Assembly (NCBI RefSeq): GCF_001746755.1
Contig: NZ_MCGG01000017.1
Coordinates: forward strand, 109,600-173,599
Length of the DNA stretch: 64,000 bases
Direction of reading: 5' to 3'
Source: Magnetovibrio blakemorei
GTDB lineage: Bacteria; Pseudomonadota; Alphaproteobacteria; Rhodospirillales; Magnetovibrionaceae
A program made the translations under genes and the position numbers. The notes under the pieces are model-generated. The model did no database searches, was not told the DNA's origin, and saw only the letters and a program-made list of their open reading frames with translations. Positions 17,537-24,087 of this stretch are shown one piece after another (position 1 is the first letter of the stretch; each line of letters begins with the position of its first letter).

Positions 17537-18032
17537 CGTAAACATCCTTTGAAACCCCAGCCTGGTCGAGCGCCACGGCATCGTGCTCGATCAACCCAAC
17601 CAGCGCATCGCGCGCGTCTTGGATCTCATCAGTGGAGCCCTTTCCGATCAGGCGCCGCACCTGTGAAAAGCCACTTTCAATCTCATAAGCCCGGGCCTGA
17701 CCGAATGTTTTGCGGATCGCCGCTTCCATCTTTCGATCTTCAAACACGCCAAAATAGGCCCGCGTTTGGCTGCGCTTGGCGGCTTTATCGTCCCCGCGCC
17801 GGACCGCCTCAATCATTTCGTCGAACACAGCCGAAACCTCTGTAGCGACCCCACGCCAATACCCCGCCTCAGACGAAACGGTATCGGCGCGCACGCCGGA
17901 GGGGAGGCTTAAGGCCAAGACACACACCACACCTGCGACCCACAGCGTCAAGCGCGACGCCCAAGGGCCGAGGCCGGAAGAACCGTCAACGATGCGCATT
18001 CCGGGAAACGGGTTGGAGCTATGAGGAGACAT
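17526..18032 (-). CDS. Periplasmic partner of the FTR1 permease, unknown function
   Basis: A 168-residue exported protein: an extended N-terminus, a hydrophobic segment (about 28-45) ending SGVRA, then a helical domain of about 115 residues. The middle (AYFGVFEDRKMEAAIRK and ESGFSQVRRL) matches the periplasmic N-terminal region of the FTR1 protein encoded directly downstream. No copper-binding His/Cys/Met cluster is visible, so it is not the cupredoxin (FtrB) seen in related operons. It is the first gene after the Fur box and overlaps FTR1 by 11 bases. It may bind iron or organise the permease; that is inference. Confidence 0.75.
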   Translation of the reverse strand: MSPHSSNPFPGMRIVDGSSGLGPWASRLTLWVAGVVCVLALSLPSGVRADTVSSEAGYWRGVATEVSAVFDEMIEAVRRGDDKAAKRSQTRAYFGVFEDRKMEAAIRKTFGQARAYEIESGFSQVRRLIGKGSTDEIQDARDALVGLIEHDAVALDQAGVSKDVYDVR

Positions 18033-18103
18033 GAATTACCTGCTATTAAGAATTATTCGCAACAAATACTACTCCTAACTAACACACCGATTTCAAGGTG
18101 TCA

Positions 18104-18122
18104 AATAATGATTATCATTCTC
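18104..18122 (-). promoter_or_regulatory. Fur box of the iron-uptake operon
   Basis: A 19-bp near-palindrome, AATAATGATTATCATTCTC, matches the classical Fur consensus GATAATGATAATCATTATC at 16 of 19 positions. It is 72 bases upstream of the first operon gene, where a repressor would cover the promoter. Iron-replete repression of the four-gene unit is the expected effect. Confidence 0.82.
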
Positions 18123-18291
18123 AACAAAGAATACATTCTGAGGGATGTGGACAAAAATTCTGCCCCTGAGCGTCCACAAAAAAAGCTCGTGAATCACTGA
18201 AAACGTTGAGAGTTTACGATTTCAGAGGACAGCAGTCTTGTCCGCATCACCGCAACGGTCGAGCCACAGCGATGAGATATCAAGAGCTGCG

Positions 18292-18425
18292 CCCCCGCCT
18301 TTGCGAGATTGACTTAAGAGAGAGAGTCATGGCGAGGAGCGAAGCAACGTGGCCATCCAGAGCAACACGCCCCTGCCCCACCGCATGGATTGCCGCGCGC
18401 CAAGCGGCGCTCGCAAAGACGGGGG
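18292..18425. repeat. Imperfect palindromic intergenic repeat (REP/MITE-like)
   Basis: Outer arms CCCCCGCCTTTGCGAG (18292-18307) and CTCGCAAAGACGGGGG (18410-18425) are inverted copies with one mismatch. Inside, GTCATGGCGAGGAGCGAAGC (from 18326) with its continuation to CCATCCAG (18360) matches, imperfectly, the inverse of the right half (CATGGATTGCCGCGCGCCAAG onward). This resembles widely dispersed non-coding repeats in proteobacterial genomes built on GCGAGGAGCGAAGC and GGATTGCCGCG. The other bases between the Fur box and the lipoprotein gene (18123-18291 and 18426-18671) show no gene; an 83-codon frame across the repeat looks like noise. Confidence 0.6.
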
Positions 18426-18671
18426 AATCGCCGAAATTTCAACTCCGCTCTGCTTGACCGCGTGGTTGCACAAAAAACAACCAATGGTTATGCTCAGGCA
18501 TTAGACAGAATAATGGTGATCTGAGAAAAGTAACCTGCCACCGTAACCACCGTACCCCCCCACCGTAATCCTCACACTTGCCATCAGGCCCCAAAATTTT
18601 CTGGGTATTTGTTGACACAGGAGGCATTTTCGTATCTTTCTCTCCGCATAATAGAAAATGAGAGAATAAGA

Positions 18672-19313
18672 ATGAAGCGTGCAATCTGCATCGTCTTTTC
18701 AATGCTCATGATGAGCGGCTGTCAAACTACCCAAAGCACGGAAGGCACGAACTGGGATGCTGAACAAGCTCTCTGGGGTTCCGCCTACGATCAGGACAAC
18801 AAGAAGCGCTTCATCCCCGTTCAACTGTGGACTGGCGGGTCTTGGGACAGCCAACACCAGATCACCACGCCCCTAACAAATTTCCAATTTGGTTCACGCA
18901 ACCATAAGCGCACCGAAGGCCCTTTCGACTGGATAAACCCAATCACTAACAAGCCTAGCAAAATGTACAAACGGTTCAATAACGGAAAAATCCAGTTTTT
19001 TACGATCCGTGAGGACCAAACGGGATTGGGCCGTTCATACGATAACCGATGGTCCCTGTACTGCGCAGATGAAGCCAAGTTCCCACTGGGATGGTGGATG
19101 GAAGGCGAAGAGCGCACCTTCACCTACCAATGCACCAGTGGTGAAAATTTAGACACGTACACCGTGAAGCTGACAATCGATACACTCGATTACACCTATC
19201 AAGGCCGCAAACACGCCCTGAAATACAGTTGGAAACTGTTTCGCGGTGACAGCAGGGTGGATTCAAAGACCTATATTTATGCACCGCATAAAGGAATGGT
19301 TGAGGTGTGGTGA
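18672..19313 (+). CDS. Putative lipoprotein, unknown function
   Basis: A 213-residue protein starting MKRAICIVFSMLMMSGC, a lipoprotein signal with lipobox MSGC and Cys17 as the acylated residue. The mature part is rich in Trp, Tyr, Lys and Asp and looks beta-rich. I do not recognise the family. The upstream frame is open from 18609, but the lipobox fixes the start at 18672. Base composition is more AT-rich than the flanking housekeeping genes, which suggests acquisition. It stands alone, with no operon partner. Confidence 0.7.
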   Translation: MKRAICIVFSMLMMSGCQTTQSTEGTNWDAEQALWGSAYDQDNKKRFIPVQLWTGGSWDSQHQITTPLTNFQFGSRNHKRTEGPFDWINPITNKPSKMYKRFNNGKIQFFTIREDQTGLGRSYDNRWSLYCADEAKFPLGWWMEGEERTFTYQCTSGENLDTYTVKLTIDTLDYTYQGRKHALKYSWKLFRGDSRVDSKTYIYAPHKGMVEVW

Positions 19314-19447
19314 AAAAACAAAGATCTAACAAAAAGATGCTGGCAACGACTTAAAGGCTTCGGGGCAATCGTCTACATCTAATCCTGACTTACATTCCCT
19401 TGATTGAATTATAGTGACAGTGCACAAAACGCTTATATAAAAAAACC

Positions 19448-19524
19448 ACGGTCACCATTACTCACACTCCCGACACGCTCCTCCCCCAAAAACCAACGCC
19501 CCCGAAAGTCGGAGGCGTTTTTTT
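19448..19524 (+). ncRNA. Candidate small RNA with CUCCU loop and strong terminator
   Basis: A possible sigma-70 promoter, GTGACA (19414-19419), 16-base spacer, TATAAA (19436-19441), precedes a 77-base stretch with no coding potential. The predicted transcript is pyrimidine-rich and largely unpaired, including CTCCTCCCCC at 19478-19487, complementary to Shine-Dalgarno sequences. It ends in a good terminator: ACGCCCCCGA pairs with TCGGAGGCGT at 19496-19518 (one mismatch), then seven T. The terminator alone could serve the lipoprotein gene 180 bases upstream, so the RNA is a hypothesis. Confidence 0.4.
19496..19524 (+). terminator. Rho-independent terminator
   Basis: A ten-pair stem (one C-A mismatch) with an AAG loop, followed by TTTTTTT. 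It ends either the lipoprotein transcript or the candidate small RNA, just before the convergent gene ending at 19527. Confidence 0.9.
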
Positions 19525-19526
19525 GT

Positions 19527-19862
19527 TTAGCGGTTTTTCTTGATGGAGGCTGGCACGCGCTCTAGCGGCGGTGCCAGCCATTCGCGTGCGGCTTCCCAAA
19601 TGCGCCGGAGCCATCGGCTTGATGGCGGCTGATTGTCCTCCGGTTCGCCCAACAGCATCACCGCAACGCCCATCTGCACGCTGGAAAAGGTCAAGCCGGT
19701 CATAAAGGTGAACAACGCCATTGCCACAAACCCGATGTCCGAGGCCAGCATCAAGGTGCGCATGCCGCCGATGTCAGCCAGCAAAAAACCGCCGACAAAC
19801 ACAAAAGCAATGACAAAGCCGATGGCGGCGTGCACGAGCAGAAAACGAACCAGAGGGGGCAT
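19527..19862 (-). CDS. Small inner-membrane protein, unknown function
   Basis: A 111-residue protein from an ATG at 19862 with GGGAGA before it. Two hydrophobic stretches (about 5-28 and 34-62) suggest two membrane spans. The C-terminal 45 residues are a polar, Trp/Arg-rich cytoplasmic tail (SRWLRRIWEAAREWL). I do not recognise a characterised family. It is convergent with the terminator upstream and divergent from aat. Confidence 0.65.
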   Translation of the reverse strand: MPPLVRFLLVHAAIGFVIAFVFVGGFLLADIGGMRTLMLASDIGFVAMALFTFMTGLTFSSVQMGVAVMLLGEPEDNQPPSSRWLRRIWEAAREWLAPPLERVPASIKKNR

Positions 19863-20074
19863 TGGATATCTCCCATTTTGAAGGCAGTCGCGTTTGTCTT
19901 CATCAAAGTGGCGTATCAAGGCTAGAATGATAGCAGCACGCGTGTATGCTGTCCAAGAATTCCGTGTCCAGCCCCTGTTCATGTACGGTCAGATGAAATC
20001 CGTTCACACTTGCCCTATATTGTCTTCAAGACGCCTGTTCTTTTCCTCGGCACGCTCAAATTCATGGACTTCTG

Positions 20075-20791
20075 ATGGCCGCACGCCCCATTCCCGGACC
20101 GCATAAGTTAACCCCCGAAATCCTCGTTCGCGCCTATGCGGCCGGGGTGTTCCCCATGTCGGAATCCCAGGATGATCCAACGATTTTTTGGGTGGACCCG
20201 CAATTGCGTGGGGTGATCCCCTTGGACGGGCTGCACATTTCCAAATCTTTGCGCAAGGTTTTGCGTCGGGGCGATTTTGAGATCACCGTGGACCAAGACT
20301 TCCCCGCCGTCATTGAAGGCTGTGCTCAACCCCGACGTCCGCGCCCAGAGGACGACTTGGACGACCAACCCGGCGGCACCTGGATCAACGATGAAATCCG
20401 CCGCGCCTATATCGAAATGGCTGAAATTGGCTTGGCCCATTCGGTGGAGTGCTGGCAGGACGGAGAACTGGTGGGGGGGCTTTACGGCATCAGCCTCAAA
20501 GGCGCGTTCATGGGCGAAAGTATGTTTTCAACCCGTCCTAACGCGTCCAAAGTGGCCCTGGTTCATTTGGTGGCACGGCTGAGACTTGGGGGCTTTGTGT
20601 TGCTCGACACCCAGTTCATCACCGACCACTTGGCCAGTATGGGCGGCGTTGAGATTTCCGGGTTTGAGTATCAAGAACGCCTCCAGCACGCGCTGGGCGT
20701 CGATGCTCATTTTCCGGTTTCGGCCTCAGCAGGCGCCATTTCTTCGGAACTCGAGATTTTGTTCTCACAGCCCAAAACCCACACGTCATAG
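20075..20791 (+). CDS. aat: Leucyl/phenylalanyl-tRNA-protein transferase
   Basis: A 238-residue Aat. It has the family signatures AYAAGVFPM, the IFWVDPQLRGVIPLD segment, SVECWQDGELVGGLYGI and GESMFS, plus LLDTQF near the end. It transfers Leu or Phe from tRNA to N-terminal Arg/Lys of proteins, marking them for ClpS-ClpA; both partners are encoded at 34-37 kb. Its last 85 bases overlap the 3' end of the convergent DUF2155 gene. Confidence 0.95.
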   Translation: MAARPIPGPHKLTPEILVRAYAAGVFPMSESQDDPTIFWVDPQLRGVIPLDGLHISKSLRKVLRRGDFEITVDQDFPAVIEGCAQPRRPRPEDDLDDQPGGTWINDEIRRAYIEMAEIGLAHSVECWQDGELVGGLYGISLKGAFMGESMFSTRPNASKVALVHLVARLRLGGFVLLDTQFITDHLASMGGVEISGFEYQERLQHALGVDAHFPVSASAGAISSELEILFSQPKTHTS

Positions 20792-21132
20792 ACCGGGTGT
20801 TCCAGGGCGTTGAGGCCGGGGCTGGACGCAAACATCCAGCCGCGAAACACGCCGATGGCCGCTTCGCCGGGACGCACTTCCCAAATGTCTAAGAACGCCG
20901 CACTTTCGGGGGTATCTTCAGGGGGGCGTTTGTCGCAATGACGGGCAATGATTTCCAGGGTGCCAAAACGCACCACGTCGCCCAAATTGACTTTTAAGGT
21001 GGTGACCCGCGCGGTCACTTTGTCCAAGCCTTGCAAAATAACGGTCTCATAGGGCTCGGCGCCCGCAGGGGCGCTCAACAGCGTCGCCCAAAGAAGCCCG
21101 ACAAAACCGACCGCAATCCTGAAACCCATCAT
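20707..21132 (-). CDS. DUF2155 secreted protein
   Basis: A 141-residue protein with a signal peptide (cleavage near SAPAGA). The family core is clear: GLDKVTARVTTL, RHCDKRPPEDTPESAAFLDI and FRGWMFASSPGLNALEHPVYDVW-V-C. DUF2155 proteins are found in alphaproteobacteria beside mlaD and NDUFA12 genes; their function is unknown. The start overlaps the stop of the methyltransferase gene (ATGA). The C-terminal 20 residues, beyond the conserved end, are encoded within the overlap with aat. Confidence 0.9.
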   Translation of the reverse strand: MMGFRIAVGFVGLLWATLLSAPAGAEPYETVILQGLDKVTARVTTLKVNLGDVVRFGTLEIIARHCDKRPPEDTPESAAFLDIWEVRPGEAAIGVFRGWMFASSPGLNALEHPVYDVWVLGCENKISSSEEMAPAEAETGK

Positions 21133-21887
21133 ACAGGCTTTACCACCTTAAACCGAAGACGCACATAATCCGCGACCCACTTGTTGTACGGGTCAAACAG
21201 GTGCGGTTGCAAGGCATCTCGAACTTCATCAATCATCTGCGCGTGCTCATTTTCAGGCACCGCTTGCATGAAACTGCCGGCAAACGTTTCCAGCCACGGC
21301 CCGATGTCGCCCGGCAAATCGGTGGGGCGACGAATCAACGTGACCGAGCGGGTCTCGAAGCCCGCACGTTGCAACATCATTTTGGCCGAACTATCACCCA
21401 AATAAGACCACGGATCATATTGTGCGGGATCAATACCGCGGCGCATCAGCGCGTTGTACAATGCCATGCGGATGGTTTGGATGTTGCCCGCCCCGCCCAT
21501 TTCCGCGACAAACCGCCCGCCCGGCTTCAAAGCGCGGTAGACGTTTTCAAAGACTTTCGACAGTGGGCTCATCCAATGCAGGGCTGCGTTGGAAAACACC
21601 GCATCGAATTCGTTGTCGAATTTCATTTCCAGCGCGTCCATGCACACCACTTTCAAACCGCGGTGCTGGGCGCCTTCGATCTGATCGGCGCTGTTGTCCA
21701 TGCCCAGAACATCTGCCCCACTGGCGACGATTTTATCCGTGAGGATGCCTTCGCCACAGCCCAAATCGAGGATACGTTCCCCCGCTTTCGGAGCCAGGAT
21801 TTGAACCACGGGTTCACCCAAAAGGGATACGAATACCCCATGCCTAAGATAGGTTTCGGGGCTCCAACTCTGCTGTGCATTGATCAT
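21129..21887 (-). CDS. Class I SAM-dependent methyltransferase
   Basis: A 252-residue methyltransferase. Motif I ILDLGCGEG, acidic motif II (LGMDNSADQIEGA), and FDAVFSNAALHWM (motif IV) are typical of small-molecule C/O-methyltransferases of the trans-aconitate/BioC type. The start at 21887 has GAGAGAC upstream; the frame is open 12 codons further. It sits between mlaD and DUF2155, where alphaproteobacteria usually have no methyltransferase, and is coupled to DUF2155 by a four-base overlap. Substrate unknown. Confidence 0.85.
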   Translation of the reverse strand: MINAQQSWSPETYLRHGVFVSLLGEPVVQILAPKAGERILDLGCGEGILTDKIVASGADVLGMDNSADQIEGAQHRGLKVVCMDALEMKFDNEFDAVFSNAALHWMSPLSKVFENVYRALKPGGRFVAEMGGAGNIQTIRMALYNALMRRGIDPAQYDPWSYLGDSSAKMMLQRAGFETRSVTLIRRPTDLPGDIGPWLETFAGSFMQAVPENEHAQMIDEVRDALQPHLFDPYNKWVADYVRLRFKVVKPV

Positions 21888-22022
21888 AAGATGGTCTCTC
21901 GATTTATACCTGGGGGGAGACACTCTATTTACGAAATCAGCCTGTTATTCGCAACTGCATTTTTTGCAATGCAGCATTGTCGACATTGCGCCGACGTTTT
22001 CGTTTGTGGTTTTCAAGCCGCC

Positions 22023-22532
22023 TTACTGACCGGGACCGCCCAAACCGGGTCCTGCATCAAGCCCACCACCGTTGGCCTCCCCTTCGCTGCCGCCGGTGGC
22101 CAGAAAGATGATTTCCCCCACTTGATCTTCCAAGGAACGGAAGTCTTTGGTGTTGGTGATCTCCGTCCCGGGAGCCAAGATTTCCTTCGCTTCGCCCGGA
22201 ACCAGCAACACATACTTGTCGCCCAACATGCCCGAAGACGAAATGGTTGCGGACGTGTCTACGGGCAGCTGAATGTCGGGACGAATGGACAAGCTCACCA
22301 CCGCATCGAAGGTTTTCGGATCCAGGGAGCTGGTCAGCACCGTGCCCACCTTAATGCCGCTGATGCGCACGTCCGAGCCCTTGCTCAAACCGCCAATTTT
22401 GAAAAAGCGCGCCGACACTTCATAGCCCGTAACCGCTTTGATTTGCGCGGTGTTGTAGGCAAAGTACACAAATACGGCCGCCACCAACAAAACGGCAGCC
22501 CCCATCACGGTTTCAATCGCATTGCGCCCCAT
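22023..22532 (-). CDS. mlaD: MlaD-type MCE-domain lipid transport protein
   Basis: A 169-residue protein: one N-terminal membrane anchor (about 5-27), then one MCE domain (about 35-115) with FKIGGLSKGSDVRISGIKVGTV and GDKYVLLVPG. This is the MlaD design: a periplasmic hexamer that passes phospholipids between the membranes. The C-terminal 25 residues are Gly/Pro-rich. It is the second of two adjacent MCE genes, separated by two bases. No MlaE/MlaF permease or ATPase gene is next to it. Confidence 0.88.
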   Translation of the reverse strand: MGRNAIETVMGAAVLLVAAVFVYFAYNTAQIKAVTGYEVSARFFKIGGLSKGSDVRISGIKVGTVLTSSLDPKTFDAVVSLSIRPDIQLPVDTSATISSSGMLGDKYVLLVPGEAKEILAPGTEITNTKDFRSLEDQVGEIIFLATGGSEGEANGGGLDAGPGLGGPGQ

Positions 22533-22534
22533 GG

Positions 22535-23068
22535 TTAGTTTCCTTGATCTTCAGTAGAGGTGGGCATATCAGGCAATTCAGATGCGCCGTTCACAGCGTT
22601 CGCTGTTTTCGCTTTTCTGGCATTGCCCTCATCAATAATCAAATTCAGCAATTCGCTAACGATCATGGAACCTTGGGTGTATTGAAACACATCGCCCGAT
22701 TTCAGCGCCGCGTCTTCAACCCCCGGTTCGATCTCCACCGATTTTGAACCGAACAGACCGTCCGTATGAATGGCGGCGGCGCTATCTTTTGGCAGGGTAA
22801 TGGTGTTGTCGATGTTCAGGCCCACAACGGCGCGAAAATGATTGTCCAGGCTGACCGTTCCGACGGTGCCGATGGGAATCCCGCCCAGACGCACTTCATC
22901 GCCTTCGAACAAACCGTCAATACGGTTAAACACCGCGGTCACGTTATAACTGCCAACGTTGGCTTGGGTGCTTAAATCTTTGCCGCCGTAAGAGACGGCG
23001 AACATAAAGGCCAAGACCGCCATCGCCAGCCCGCCAACCAATATGTCGTGTGTGTCACTGTGGCGCAT
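22535..23068 (-). CDS. Second MCE-domain (MlaD-like) protein
   Basis: A 177-residue paralogue of the following gene product, with one membrane span (about 8-25) and an MCE domain including FNRIDGLFEGDEVRLGGIPIG and GLFGSKSVEIEPG. The tail after residue 130 is different (LNLIIDEGNARKAKTANAV). It starts two bases after the NDUFA12 stop and ends two bases before mlaD, so all three are co-expressed. The pair may form a mixed hexamer (inference). Confidence 0.85.
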   Translation of the reverse strand: MRHSDTHDILVGGLAMAVLAFMFAVSYGGKDLSTQANVGSYNVTAVFNRIDGLFEGDEVRLGGIPIGTVGTVSLDNHFRAVVGLNIDNTITLPKDSAAAIHTDGLFGSKSVEIEPGVEDAALKSGDVFQYTQGSMIVSELLNLIIDEGNARKAKTANAVNGASELPDMPTSTEDQGN

Positions 23069-23070
23069 GA

Positions 23071-23436
23071 CTACTGTCCTGGCGTCCAGGCTTGGTAATC
23101 ACCGGTGGCGGCGGCGCGCTTGCCACCTTTGTAATCGCTGCCTTGGGGACGATAAGCATTGAGCGTGCCGGTCAGATTCGGAATATAATGTTCTTGCCAG
23201 TCCAGCGGCTGCGCAGCGGCTTCGGACAAGGGCTTAGCCGAGGTAAAGTGAATCCACGCATGCCATTCGGGCGGAATCTTCGAAGCTTCTTTTTTCCCCT
23301 TATAAATGACCCAGCGCCGTTCGCGACCATTGAGCTTTTTGCTGTTGCGATAGTACTTGTTGCCAAATTCGTCGGAGCCCACCTGCTCACCATGGAGCAA
23401 GGTATAAAGATGCGTGCCGATGCTGCCGATATCCAT
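23071..23436 (-). CDS. NDUFA12-like complex I assembly/accessory protein
   Basis: A 121-residue protein of the NDUFA12/B17.2 family. Signatures are GSDEFGNKYYR, RRWVIYKG, the PPEWHAWIHF core and the GDYQAWTPG end. It is an accessory subunit of NADH:ubiquinone oxidoreductase in mitochondria and alphaproteobacteria. The start at 23436 (MDIGSIG) gives the usual N-terminus; the open frame extends 28 codons upstream without homology. It begins the NDUFA12-mlaD-mlaD operon. Confidence 0.93.
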   Translation of the reverse strand: MDIGSIGTHLYTLLHGEQVGSDEFGNKYYRNSKKLNGRERRWVIYKGKKEASKIPPEWHAWIHFTSAKPLSEAAAQPLDWQEHYIPNLTGTLNAYRPQGSDYKGGKRAAATGDYQAWTPGQ

Positions 23437-23833
23437 AACGAACGTGTCTCCGCTTTTTGAAACAAAGTATAAACCGGGTCGCTGCACGGTCAGCAGAGGA
23501 TTCCCCCAACCGCACGGCACTTTTATCGCATGTGCTTAGCCGACAGTCCAGCGCATCAAAACGACGCAACGCATTCTTGTATATAAGTAAATGATAATAT
23601 TTCCGATTCTCGTCCTGTCATTTCATCCCCGAAACAGTGTCCTCTCCCCTCCATAGAACTGATTACGTGCGGAGCATCTGTGAATTTGCAAAGGGATGTG
23701 CGGATTTAAGCCGCCAAATAGACAAATCGGATTAGTTTTCGGCTCCGGGCAAATGTGAAATTCATCTTTTGCGCGATGTGTCCCAAGCAACCCCCTGAAA
23801 CATCACATTATTTAGTAGCTAGTAGAGTCTTAT

Positions 23834-23965
23834 GCACAATTTATTGTGCTCACTGGCAAGAAGATTCATTGAGCGTTAACCCCTCTTGGTCTACATATAG
23901 TGCCACACCGAAACAAGCGACACATTGAGTAGTGTTTATTCACACAAACAAGGGTGTTTATTCAC
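23834..23965 (+). promoter_or_regulatory. NrdR-type boxes and direct repeats upstream of nrdJ
   Basis: Three palindromes resemble the NrdR box (ACACAATATATAGTGT): GCACAATTTATTGTGC at 23834-23849 (12 of 16), GGTCTACATATAGTGC at 23888-23903 (10 of 16, right half perfect), and ACACATTGAGTAGTGT at 23920-23935. The last two have centres 32 bp apart, the spacing expected for a tandem NrdR pair. GTGTTTATTCAC occurs twice (23932-23943, 23954-23965), 22 bp apart. The rest of the 650-base gap (23437-24087) shows no gene and no recognisable cobalamin riboswitch. Confidence 0.68.
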
Positions 23966-24087
23966 GTCAATAAGCGAGAGAGCCGATATAACGGTCATTT
24001 CGGTGTGCTCAAGGGGAAGATGGGAGGCGGTGTCTCCGTTCCGTAAGCCACTGTCAGCAACACAAATAACCTGGGATCTGGGGTCAC

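Noticed and set aside
18206..18457. An 83-codon frame between the Fur box and the lipoprotein gene
   Set aside because: It runs through the palindromic repeat and has no ribosome-binding site or family features.
23437..24087. A cobalamin riboswitch before the B12-dependent reductase
   Set aside because: No B12-box-like sequence (GCCACTG) is visible in the interval; the NrdR-type palindromes explain the regulatory structure better.
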